The translations under genes and the position numbers were made by a program. Below, one piece after another: positions 24,489-31,808 of a stretch of 42,922 nt of DNA; position 1 is the stretch's first letter; every line of letters begins with the position of its first letter. The notes under the pieces were generated by a model. It saw only the letters and a list, made by a program, of their open reading frames with translations. It was not told where the DNA came from and did no database searches. Source of the stretch: an uncultured Ruminococcus sp. (lineage in GTDB: Bacteria; Bacillota; Clostridia; Oscillospirales; Acutalibacteraceae); assembly GCA_902802985.1 (NCBI GenBank), contig CADCOE010000007.1, positions 1 to 42,922 of the forward strand, written 5' to 3'.

Positions 24489-24693
24489 AAAATCTCTCCT
24501 TCGACATCCGATTCCGCCTACCAAATATAAAGTACAAACGGTACACTTTTTCGGTCAACATCTTTCTTGATTTTCCGACAAGATTTTACAGTTCCACCGA
24601 AAAATACTGCGTGTTATTTTTATCCGTTCGTGATCCCTTAATAACCTGACTCATTGTTATAGTTGTATTTTATCAAAATATGCATTGAATTGT

Positions 24694-24702
24694 ATTATAT
24701 CA
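24694..24702 (-). promoter_or_regulatory. extended -10 promoter candidate for trkA-trkH-rsmA
   Basis: Minus strand TGA TATAAT, with no clear -35. It lies about 200 nt before trkA. Confidence 0.45.
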
Positions 24703-24820
24703 TACTTTTAACGATTTGTGTTATATTAACTTCAAAATATTTTCTTTAGCAGATTTTCCCACGAAACCTATCACTCAGCAACGGTAATATCAAATAACAG
24801 GGAAAGCGGCAAAAGCACCA

Positions 24821-24877
24821 AAAAATAAGACAGCCGCATCCGTGTTAAAATGCAACACTAAACGACTGTCTCATTTT
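24821..24877 (-). terminator. intrinsic terminator of radC
   Basis: The outer stem AAATGAGACAG / CTGTCTTATTT (one G-T pair) encloses an inner GTGTT / AACAC stem, followed by T-rich sequence on the minus strand. It begins about 20 nt after the radC stop. Confidence 0.8.
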
Positions 24878-24897
24878 CAATAGACGACAGAATGATA

Positions 24898-25593
24898 TTA
24901 TAAAAATATTCTCATATATTCATCCAGACTCGCCAACGATAAAAACTCATTATCTGCTACTATCAGGTGATCGAGCAATCTCACACCAACCGCACTTAAT
25001 GCTTTTTTGAGCATAATTGTGGCTGATATATCACTTTTAGACGGCAGCGGGATGCCGCTGGGATGATTATGTGCAATCACTGCTCCACAGGCGTGATATT
25101 TCACCGCAAGCCGAATGATTTTGCGTGTATATATTTCCGATGCACTGACTGATCCTTTACTAATAATACCACTGAACAGTTCTTTTCCCTTTGCATCAAG
25201 CAAAAGCAAAAGAACCTGTTCATTATCGGCTGAGAGAAAGAAGGGCAAAATTCTTTCTCCTATATTATCATCATTAATCACTTTATGATCATTATGAAAT
25301 TTGTCTCTGACATAAATTCCCGATATGTCTGCCAGCATTTTCAGATAGACTGCGGCATTTTTACTCAATCCACAATCCATCAGTACTTCCAGAGGAGCAT
25401 CAAAAACAGATGAAATAGAACCAAACTGATTGAGCAATCTATGAGCAAGCTCATTGGTATCCCTTCTTGGAACTGCATAGAACAAGAGCATTTCCAAAAT
25501 TTGATGATCGTGAAACGTTTCAAACCCATCTGTAAGATATTTTTCCCTCACACGGTCTCTGTGTCCGCTGTGAAGCTTTGCATTGTCAGACAT
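24898..25593 (-). CDS. radC: RadC-family JAB/MPN-domain protein
   Basis: An N-terminal helix-hairpin-helix-like part (LLNQFGSISSVFDAPLEVL, about 55-75) precedes a JAMM metalloprotease-like domain with E...H-x-H-P-S-G...S-x-x-D; the motif is seen as VIAHNHPSGIPLPSKSDIS. The historical link to DNA repair is doubtful and the true substrate of the family is unknown. At 231 aa it is of normal length. The start was moved nine codons inward to the ATG after GGGAGGTG. It is co-oriented with lexA, about 96 nt downstream of it. Confidence 0.9.
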   Translation of the reverse strand: MSDNAKLHSGHRDRVREKYLTDGFETFHDHQILEMLLFYAVPRRDTNELAHRLLNQFGSISSVFDAPLEVLMDCGLSKNAAVYLKMLADISGIYVRDKFHNDHKVINDDNIGERILPFFLSADNEQVLLLLLDAKGKELFSGIISKGSVSASEIYTRKIIRLAVKYHACGAVIAHNHPSGIPLPSKSDISATIMLKKALSAVGVRLLDHLIVADNEFLSLASLDEYMRIFL

Positions 25594-25689
25594 AGCCACA
25601 CCTCCCAAACAACAATACAATTATACTATAAATATACACTATTTACAACATATATTTTCACAAAATCACATTGATGTTCGGTTTTTATC

Positions 25690-26274
25690 TCAAAATTCTC
25701 TATAAAGAGACACCACTTTTCCAAGAATTGTCAGTTCGTTCGTGATAATCGGTTCAAAATCGGGATTATGAGGCTGCAAACGATAATGTCCGTTTTCTTT
25801 ATAAAAACTTTTTACAGTTGCTTCCTCATCCATCAAAGCGACCACAATATCCCCGTTTTGGACAGCAGAGGTTTTGACACATACCACAATATCATTATCC
25901 AATATACCGATGTCACGCATACTTTCTCCCATCACACGCAAAGCGAACAATTCGCTGCCGACCGCCTTTTTTTTCGGAAACGGCACATATCCCTCTACAT
26001 CTTCAAAAGCATAAATTGGCAGTCCTGCTGTTACTTTTCCCAACACCGGAACCGAGAGCATAGGTTCACTTCTTGCCAGCCGCAAAGAACGGTGCCCGTG
26101 CTCTTTGATGATATACCCCTGTTCTTCAAGAGTTTTCAGATGAGCGTGAACCGTTGATGTTGATTTAAGGCCGGTTGCCGCACAAATTTCCCGGACAGTC
26201 GGAGAAATACCATCATCTGTCGCTTCGTGAAGATAATCCAACACTTTTTGCTGACTTGCCGTTAATTTTTTCAT
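25690..26274 (-). CDS. lexA: LexA repressor (SOS regulator)
   Basis: LexA represses DNA damage genes and self-cleaves when RecA filaments form. An N-terminal winged helix (about 1-65, with TVREICAATGLKSTSTVHAHL as recognition region) precedes an S24 peptidase domain. The cleavage bond is Ala-Gly in KVTAGLP, the nucleophile Ser is in MGESMRD, and the catalytic Lys in EATVKSF. At 194 aa it is of normal length. The start was set at the ATG five codons inside the frame, after GGGGGA. No GAAC-N4-GTTC-type operator was found upstream. Confidence 0.96.
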   Translation of the reverse strand: MKKLTASQQKVLDYLHEATDDGISPTVREICAATGLKSTSTVHAHLKTLEEQGYIIKEHGHRSLRLARSEPMLSVPVLGKVTAGLPIYAFEDVEGYVPFPKKKAVGSELFALRVMGESMRDIGILDNDIVVCVKTSAVQNGDIVVALMDEEATVKSFYKENGHYRLQPHNPDFEPIITNELTILGKVVSLYREF

Positions 26275-26329
26275 AATAATCCCCCGCATAAAATCGTATT
26301 CGGCAGAAATGCGTCATTCATTTGGTAAC

Positions 26330-26358
26330 ATTATAACATAAATTCGTGCTATTGGCAA
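26330..26358 (-). promoter_or_regulatory. promoter of lexA
   Basis: Minus strand: TTGCCA, 17-nt spacer, TATAAT, about 55 nt before the start. A short direct repeat TGTTA-3-TGTTA overlaps the -10; whether it is an operator is unknown. Confidence 0.7.
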
Positions 26359-26436
26359 CCTTAACTCACCTTCTAAAGTGGGATTGTAGTTGTCATTTTT
26401 TCAAACATTTGTTTTGTATATTTTATTTTTTGTCTA

Positions 26437-26465
26437 TTGACGGAGGATCGAAAAAGAGTTATGAT
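26437..26465 (+). promoter_or_regulatory. promoter of the amidohydrolase gene
   Basis: TTGACG, 17-nt spacer, TATGAT, about 35 nt before the ATG; divergent from lexA. Confidence 0.7.
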
Positions 26466-26500
26466 GGAATGCAACAAATCAATCAACGGGAGGTTACTTT

Positions 26501-27301
26501 ATGTTCGCTATCGACTGTCACGACCACATTTATCACCCAAGGCTTGCCCGTCGAGCCGTATCGGGTGTCGGTGAATTTTATAATGTTGCTATGAGCTGTA
26601 CCGGCACCACTGATGAACTGATAAAAATATCCCAACAATCGCCCATCAAAAAATTCGTCGTCAACTCTGTTGCCCTTTCTCCCAAAAATGTCCGCAAACT
26701 GAATGAATTTGTGGCCAATGAATGCAGTCAACATTCTGAATTGACAGGGCTGGGAACACTTCATCCTGATATGGACAATATGAAAGAAGAAGTGGATCAT
26801 ATCATTTCTCTTGGTTTAAAAGGGATCAAGCTTCATCCCGATACCCAACACTTTGATGCAGATAGTTCCAACGCAATGAAACTGTACGAATGTATCGAAG
26901 GCAGACTGCCGCTGCTTTTACACTGCGGTGATTACCGGTATGACAGCTCTCACCCACGCCGCCTTGCCAACGTACTCGATACCTTCCCCAAACTAACGGT
27001 AATTGCTGCTCATTTTGGTGCGTGGTCGATTTTTGATCAAGCGATACCGTATCTGAAAGATCGGCACTGCTATCTGGATATTTCCAGTTCTATGCCTTTT
27101 TTGGAACACGAAAGAGTGTACGAATATATTAAGCTTTACGGTGCCGAAAGACTAATGTTCGGTTCCGATTTTCCGATGTGGGATCCTGTCAGTGAATACA
27201 ACAGTTTTATGAAGTTTGATCTAAGTAAAGAGGAACGTGCCCAAATCCTTTGGAAAAATGCTTCCCAAGTCTTTTCCATCGACTGTTCTGACTGGGAGTA
27301 A
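26501..27301 (+). CDS. Amidohydrolase-family (Amidohydro_2-like) metal-dependent hydrolase
   Basis: A 266-aa TIM-barrel protein. The putative metal ligands are in place: D-x-H-D-H at the first strand (IDCHDHIYH), LKGIKLHPD, LLLHCGDY, VIAAHFGAW, and the final Asp in LMFGSDFPMWD. The last motif is typical of the Amidohydro_2 (PF04909) group, which includes decarboxylases and lactone or amide hydrolases; the substrate cannot be told. GGGAGG lies 6-8 nt upstream of the ATG. It is monocistronic, with its own promoter and a shared terminator, so the neighbours give no clue. Confidence 0.82.
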   Translation: MFAIDCHDHIYHPRLARRAVSGVGEFYNVAMSCTGTTDELIKISQQSPIKKFVVNSVALSPKNVRKLNEFVANECSQHSELTGLGTLHPDMDNMKEEVDHIISLGLKGIKLHPDTQHFDADSSNAMKLYECIEGRLPLLLHCGDYRYDSSHPRRLANVLDTFPKLTVIAAHFGAWSIFDQAIPYLKDRHCYLDISSSMPFLEHERVYEYIKLYGAERLMFGSDFPMWDPVSEYNSFMKFDLSKEERAQILWKNASQVFSIDCSDWE

Positions 27302-27304
27302 ATC

Positions 27305-27352
27305 AAAAACATCACCCCTGTAATGCTTTCAGCTGCAAGAGTGATGTTTTTT
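27305..27352. terminator. bidirectional terminator between amidohydrolase and metK
   Basis: AAAACATCAC pairs with GTGATGTTTT around a 26-nt loop. A and T runs on both sides allow it to serve the convergent metK gene as well. Confidence 0.8.
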
Positions 27353-27362
27353 GACGGCAGCA

Positions 27363-28544
27363 TTACTGAACTGCTTTCAGCAATGCTTCTGTTTTGTCTG
27401 TATTTTCCCACGCAACGCCAAGATCTTCACGTCCCATATGACCGTATGCGGCAAGCTGCCGGTAGATAGGAGCATTCAGTTTAAGATAGCTGATAATAGC
27501 GGCAGGTCTTAAGTCAAATACCTTCTTGACAGCCTCGGAAAGTGTATCGTCACTAACTGTTCCTGTGCCAAAGGTATCTACCATTACCGATACCGGTCTT
27601 GCCACACCGATGGCGTAAGAAAGCTGAATTTCGCATTTTTTGGCAAGTCCGGCTGCTACAATATTCTTGGCTACGTAACGTGCTGCATATGCGGCGCTTC
27701 TGTCAACCTTTGTCGGGTCTTTGCCGGAAAATGCTCCGCCGCCGTGACGAGAGTAACCACCGTAAGTATCAACAATAATTTTTCTTCCTGTCAGACCGGT
27801 ATCTCCCACCGGTCCGCCGATAACAAATCTTCCTGTCGGATTAACCAGTATTCTCGTTTTATCATCCATTAAGCCAGACGGGATTGTCGGTTTTATCACA
27901 TTTTCAACCAATCCTTCACGGATGGTATCGAGATCCACCTCGGGAGAATGCTGTGTGGAGATCAAAACGGTATCAATTCTGACAGGTGTATCGTTATCAT
28001 ATTCAACCGTCACCTGTGTTTTGCCATCGGGACGAAGGTAATTCAATGTGCCGTTTTTACGAACTTCCGTTAAACGCTTTGCAAGCTTATGAGCCAGTGA
28101 AATCGGCAGCGGCATCAATTCAGGGGTTTCATCGCAGGCATATCCAAACATAATGCCCTGATCACCTGCACCTGTACGGTTAAAATCATCCTCTTCTCCA
28201 TCACGGAACTCATAGGAAGAATTGACGCCCATTGAAATGTCAGGAGATTGTGAGTTGATAGAGGAAATAACGGCACAAGTATTTCCGTTGAAGCCTGCTT
28301 CCGGATTATCGTATCCTATATTATTCACCACATCTCTTGCTACTTTGTCGATGTCCACGTAGCAATCTGTGGTAATTTCACCCATAACGTGAATTAATCC
28401 CGTAGTTGCTGTTACTTCACACGCTACGTGAGCATTCGGATCTTTCTCGAGAATAGCATCAAGTACTGCATCGGACACCTGATCACAAAGTTTATCAGGA
28501 TGACCCTCCGTTACTGACTCAGATGTAAAAAGAAATTTTGCCAT
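27363..28544 (-). CDS. metK: S-adenosylmethionine synthetase
   Basis: This enzyme makes SAM from methionine and ATP. Signature motifs are [15 protein letters not shown] at the N-terminus, [12 protein letters not shown] near residue 120, and [19 protein letters not shown] near residue 265, which carries P-loop-like and K+/Mg2+ site residues. At 393 aa it is of normal length. The ATG follows AGGAAAG. A SAM-I riboswitch, terminator and consensus promoter lie upstream, so it is expected to be switched off by its own product. Confidence 0.98.
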   Translation of the reverse strand: MAKFLFTSESVTEGHPDKLCDQVSDAVLDAILEKDPNAHVACEVTATTGLIHVMGEITTDCYVDIDKVARDVVNNIGYDNPEAGFNGNTCAVISSINSQSPDISMGVNSSYEFRDGEEDDFNRTGAGDQGIMFGYACDETPELMPLPISLAHKLAKRLTEVRKNGTLNYLRPDGKTQVTVEYDNDTPVRIDTVLISTQHSPEVDLDTIREGLVENVIKPTIPSGLMDDKTRILVNPTGRFVIGGPVGDTGLTGRKIIVDTYGGYSRHGGGAFSGKDPTKVDRSAAYAARYVAKNIVAAGLAKKCEIQLSYAIGVARPVSVMVDTFGTGTVSDDTLSEAVKKVFDLRPAAIISYLKLNAPIYRQLAAYGHMGREDLGVAWENTDKTEALLKAVQ

Positions 28545-28573
28545 TTTGTTTACTTCCTTTCCTTTTTATCCGG

Positions 28574-28609
28574 AAAACGAAAGCCGCTCGGATAACCGAA
28601 CGGCTTTTT
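28574..28609 (-). terminator. riboswitch-controlled terminator before metK
   Basis: AAAGCCG / CGGCTTT with an inner CGG/CCG pairing. On the minus strand it is followed by an interrupted T tract (CTTTCGTTTTCC). It lies directly after the SAM-I aptamer, as expected for transcriptional attenuation. Confidence 0.85.
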
Positions 28610-28616
28610 ATATCTA

Positions 28617-28716
28617 TGCTCATCTTTCGGCTGAACCGCAGGATTTGGCACCTTACCTTTTTTAGGCAGGTTGTCGGACTTCATAGGGCCTGTTCCCTCC
28701 GTCACTCCGGATAAGT
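28617..28716 (-). ncRNA. SAM-I riboswitch (S-box) aptamer
   Basis: On the minus strand the consensus pieces occur in order: CTTATC at the 5' side, GGAGGGA, CAGGCCCTATGAAG, a CCGACAACCTGCC-type segment (GTCCGACAACC), then AAGGTGCCAAATCCTGC and GATGAG at the 3' side closing P1. Binding of SAM should favour the terminator at 28574-28609 and stop metK transcription. The aptamer looks intact. Confidence 0.93.
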
Positions 28717-28742
28717 TATGATTGATTTAATTTTGTACTTGT

Positions 28743-28771
28743 ATTATAGCACCAAAAAACAGGTTTGTCAA
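28743..28771 (-). promoter_or_regulatory. consensus promoter of the metK leader
   Basis: Minus strand: perfect TTGACA, 17-nt spacer, perfect TATAAT. The -35 is only about 5 nt downstream of the GH2 stop codon. Confidence 0.9.
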
Positions 28772-28776
28772 CTATT

Positions 28777-30498
28777 TTATGTCGCTTCGATAGCCGCTTT
28801 TTGTGAATTTATGTTTTTGATGATTGACATATCGAATTTTGGAACACGATCGTATGTATATAGACCATTCTTTTCCTGCTCAATATCATAAAGCTGTGTA
28901 AAACAAAAACCCATAATTTTACGGTTTCCCAAAATAGCTTCGGTAAGTGCCCGATAACGTGAAATATATTCCTCCTCGGTTTTGGGACCGTCACCATATC
29001 CCCAACCATTCTTATCCTTTTCTACATTCCATTTAATACCGCCGTATTCGCTTGCGTAAACCGGACCGCCCTGATAGGTCTGACGACCCTTAAATTTCGC
29101 TTTTCGGGCAATCTGACAAAAAACAATATCCTCTTCTTCCAGTTTTTTAAGATACTCTTTAAACAGTTCCGGATTTTGACAATAATCGTGAAAATCAAAA
29201 ATATCAGTCTTGACATGGAAGTTACCGCTTGTATCAATACAGGGACGTGTTGTATCAACGGCTTTTGTATATCTGTAGGTCATTTCGATTACATCATCAT
29301 TTTGTTTTTTTCCGTTAAGATCCCAGGTTTCGTTAAACGGACACCACCCGATAATGGATGGGTGGTTAAAATCTCGGTCTATCACCTCCATCCATTCCCT
29401 AAGCATAGTCGGAAGTGAATGAAGTTCTGTATGATCAAGTCCCCAATTTGCATATTCTCCCCAGACCAAATACCCCATCCTATCACAATGATACAAGAAC
29501 CTCGGCTCAAAAACCTTTTCATGCAGTCGTGCACCGTTAAAGCCTGCGTCAAGAGCTATCTGAATATCCCGGATCATATCTTTTTCTTCGGGAGCAGTGT
29601 AAACACCGTCGGGATAGTATCCCTGATCCAAAACTGTACGCAGAAATACCGACTGTCCATTAAGCAAAAATCTGTTGCCGTCAAGTTCCACATTCCGAAG
29701 GCCAAAATAGCTTTGCACCGTATCTTCTCCGTATGTCAATACAAGATCATAGAGACGTCCTTTTCCTATTTCCCATAGATGCTTTTCTTTTAGTCGAATT
29801 GACAGATCGGCATTTTCCCCATTATTAAACGCACTTGCTGATCCGACTTCTTTTCCATTGTAATAGGCCTTTGCTGTCAGCTGTCCATGACCCTTGACAG
29901 ATGCCTTTATGTTCAAAATACCGTTAGCGGAGTCCGGATAGTATTTTACACTTTCAATGTGTGTATGAGGTACAAATTCTAACCAAACTGTCTGCCAGAT
30001 TCCGGTTGTACGAGTATAATAACATCCATACGAATGGTATTTTTTGCTTTGCTTTCCTCTTGGCTGAAGACCGCTCCTATCATTATCCAAAGCGTGGATC
30101 ACTATTGTATTCTCTCCGTTATTGACATAATCTGTAATGTCAAACGAAAAAGAAGTATATCCGCCTTGATGAGAACCTACCATTTGTGAATTAATATAGC
30201 AGGTCGTCAGATAATCACATGCACCTATATGAAGAATGATCCTTTTATCATCCTTTTTTATATGTATGCTTCGTTTGTACCATACGGAATTCAGAAAATC
30301 AATAATGCCGATACCGGACAGCTTACTTTCCGGACAAAACGGTACAGTGATTGAACGGTTGTACTTTTTTGAATTATATAATTTTCTATCAACGCCACTG
30401 GCACTTCTATCAATTTCAAATTCCCATTCTCCATTCAAATTTTCCCAGCAGCTTCTTTGAAACTGAGGATTGGGATGTTCCGGTCTTGGATAATTCAT
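28777..30498 (-). CDS. Glycoside hydrolase family 2 (beta-galactosidase/beta-glucuronidase-like)
   Basis: A cytosolic (no signal peptide) 573-aa glycosidase. It has an N-terminal jelly-roll sugar-binding domain (about 15-180), an Ig-like domain (about 185-275) and a GH2 TIM barrel (about 280-560). The acid/base Glu is in the N-E motif (GWCPFNETWD) and the likely nucleophile is in VYASEYGGIKW. The short length without later domains resembles compact GH2 enzymes that act on plant or host oligosaccharides; the specificity is unknown. The ATG follows AGGAGAAT. It is preceded by the 3' remnant of another gene 14 nt upstream, in the same direction, suggesting a truncated sugar operon. Confidence 0.9.
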   Translation of the reverse strand: MNYPRPEHPNPQFQRSCWENLNGEWEFEIDRSASGVDRKLYNSKKYNRSITVPFCPESKLSGIGIIDFLNSVWYKRSIHIKKDDKRIILHIGACDYLTTCYINSQMVGSHQGGYTSFSFDITDYVNNGENTIVIHALDNDRSGLQPRGKQSKKYHSYGCYYTRTTGIWQTVWLEFVPHTHIESVKYYPDSANGILNIKASVKGHGQLTAKAYYNGKEVGSASAFNNGENADLSIRLKEKHLWEIGKGRLYDLVLTYGEDTVQSYFGLRNVELDGNRFLLNGQSVFLRTVLDQGYYPDGVYTAPEEKDMIRDIQIALDAGFNGARLHEKVFEPRFLYHCDRMGYLVWGEYANWGLDHTELHSLPTMLREWMEVIDRDFNHPSIIGWCPFNETWDLNGKKQNDDVIEMTYRYTKAVDTTRPCIDTSGNFHVKTDIFDFHDYCQNPELFKEYLKKLEEEDIVFCQIARKAKFKGRQTYQGGPVYASEYGGIKWNVEKDKNGWGYGDGPKTEEEYISRYRALTEAILGNRKIMGFCFTQLYDIEQEKNGLYTYDRVPKFDMSIIKNINSQKAAIEAT

Positions 30499-30511
30499 AG
30501 ATTATTCTCCT

Positions 30512-30673
30512 TCAGTCCATCATTATGATGTATAGTTTTTTCAATTTTGTATCCGAAAAAGGGACAGTAACCAATCTTTGATCATTACAGAAAATTTTCA
30601 TTGTACAGGTCATTTCCGGCAACACAACATTACTTTCCGAAAAATCAGCTTCAACGCCTGTTTCAAGTTTGAT
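30512..30673 (-). pseudogene. 3' remnant of a coding gene, cut off by copy B of the end-like hairpin
   Basis: The minus strand is open for 53 codons and ends with TGA 14 nt before the GH2 start. The translation begins IKLETGVEADFSES and ends KLKKLYIIMMD, and looks like normal protein with alternating polar and hydrophobic residues. It has no start codon with a ribosome site; homology would be expected to continue upstream, but the sequence there switches to the hairpin element at 30676. I do not recognise the family. Placement suggests it was the gene before the GH2 enzyme in one operon. It could in principle be chance coding. Confidence 0.5.
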
Positions 30674-30675
30674 AC

Positions 30676-30727
30676 AGTGACATATCCCACCTATTGAGGT
30701 GGGAACTTCTTACCCATTTCGTTTAAA
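30676..30727 (+). mobile_element. orphan IS200/IS605-type end-like hairpin (copy B)
   Basis: AGTGACATA, then a 7-bp stem (CCCACCT / AGGTGGG, 4-nt loop), then AACTTCTTA, CATTT and GTTTAAA. The blocks match copy A at 17537-17602 in order and orientation. It stands between the truncated coding remnant and the LysR gene end. No tnpA or tnpB is visible in the window. Confidence 0.45.
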
Positions 30728-30749
30728 CCGTTCCGGCTCTGTTGTGATT

Positions 30750-31673
30750 TTATCCCATATATTTTTTCTTAACACGGAACAGCTCAGCAATAAAACGCTT
30801 GTCCATTTCTGTCAGATGGTAATTTTTACGGTAAATCAACACATCTCTGTATAATTGGTGGTTATCATTGCAAACTCTTTGCAGCAAGCCGTATTTGTCC
30901 AAGATTTCTGTCGGTGCAGGAGACACCCACATAAAAGCGTTGCGGTTAGAAGTCAGCAAATCAAACCTGCCGGCACGATCAAACACATAGATTTTTCTGT
31001 TGATTAGTTTATCCGGTTCGTTTTTCTGGATCCGGTGCGGCGGCAGATAGGGAATGATCGGATCATCGTGAACCACCTCAATCAAAGAAGAAAGGTCAGA
31101 GAAATGAATTTCCGATATTCCGGCCAGCTTGCTGTCCTTATTGATTAGCAGCATAGGACGAAATTCCGCTACCAATTCGGAATGAATTTCCTTGTCCTTG
31201 AGCATATCCATATAAGATTGATTCAACTCCGAGGCATAGCGTATCACAGCCAGCTTATAATTGGCACTAAGAATATTACTGACAGCCTTAGCGGTATTGG
31301 TTTCTTTGAAAAAAATTTCTGCCGATTCTTGAGCGATCGTCTTGGAAAACTGTGCAAAAGCCTGTGAAATATAACTGGCTCTTGGAACAGATACCGAAAA
31401 TTTTTGTTGGATGACGATACCGGAGCGATACATTTTTTCCATATCGTCTATCTGATCCAGAATGTTTTGAGCATAACCCATAAATTTTGTTCCATCCGGT
31501 GTCAAACACATCCCTTTGATGGAACGATCAAAAATGGTAATACCCAAACTGTTTTCCAATTCTTTGATAGCACGACTGAGATTAGGCTGTGCCATCATCA
31601 AATTTTCTGCCGCCTTATTGATAGAGCCTGCTTTAGCGACCTCGGCAGCGTATTTCATATGTAGAATGTTCAT
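30750..31673 (-). CDS. LysR-family transcriptional regulator
   Basis: An N-terminal winged helix-turn-helix (about 1-60) with the LysR signature AGSINKAAENLMMAQPNLSRAI-type sequence (SINKAAENL and QPNLSRAIKELE). A linker helix and a periplasmic-binding-protein-like effector domain (about 90-300) follow. At 307 aa it is of normal length. GGGGGG lies before the ATG. The GH2 gene is downstream in the same direction, but the deletion junction lies between them, so the original target may be lost. The effector is unknown. Confidence 0.93.
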   Translation of the reverse strand: MNILHMKYAAEVAKAGSINKAAENLMMAQPNLSRAIKELENSLGITIFDRSIKGMCLTPDGTKFMGYAQNILDQIDDMEKMYRSGIVIQQKFSVSVPRASYISQAFAQFSKTIAQESAEIFFKETNTAKAVSNILSANYKLAVIRYASELNQSYMDMLKDKEIHSELVAEFRPMLLINKDSKLAGISEIHFSDLSSLIEVVHDDPIIPYLPPHRIQKNEPDKLINRKIYVFDRAGRFDLLTSNRNAFMWVSPAPTEILDKYGLLQRVCNDNHQLYRDVLIYRKNYHLTEMDKRFIAELFRVKKKYMG

Positions 31674-31707
31674 GTATTTTCCCCCCGAAAAATACCTATA
31701 TTATCCT

Positions 31708-31734
31708 AAATGTTTAATAAAAAAATAAACATTT
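31708..31734. promoter_or_regulatory. palindrome in the LysR gene leader
   Basis: AAATGTTTA and TAAACATTT form a perfect 9-bp inverted repeat with a 9-nt A-rich centre, directly downstream of the predicted transcription start of the lysR gene. It contains T-N11-A-type spacing, as in LysR operators. It could equally be a weak terminator of the histidine kinase transcript. Confidence 0.5.
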
Positions 31735-31744
31735 ATTGAATTTA

Positions 31745-31773
31745 ATAGTAACACATTTTATCACAAATTACAA
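31745..31773 (-). promoter_or_regulatory. promoter of the lysR gene
   Basis: Minus strand: TTGTAA, 17-nt spacer, TACTAT, about 70 nt before the ATG. Confidence 0.55.
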
Positions 31774-31808
31774 CATTTGTTTCATCCACATTATTCACGC
31801 TGAACAGA

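Larger units (their letters stand above)
24489..24897. other. long intergenic region between trkA and radC
   Basis: This is the only gap above 300 bases. It holds the radC terminator (24821-24877), a TATAAT with extended -10 pointing toward trkA (24694-24702), and a possible second promoter nearer trkA (TTGACC-18-TACTTT). Use of the first would give trkA a leader of about 200 nt. In that leader I see a short A/T-rich hairpin (24601-24622, AAAAATA / TATTTTT) but no recognised riboswitch; the c-di-AMP (ydaO) motifs expected for some K+ genes were not found. No coding frame is supported. Confidence 0.6.

Noticed and set aside
23637..24530. 297-codon plus-strand frame opposite trkA
   Set aside because: trkA is certain from motifs; the opposite frame is His/Asn/Phe-rich in an implausible way and arises from codon bias.
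24489..24700. c-di-AMP (ydaO-type) riboswitch before trkA
   Set aside because: The conserved aptamer segments were not found in either the long or the short possible leader.
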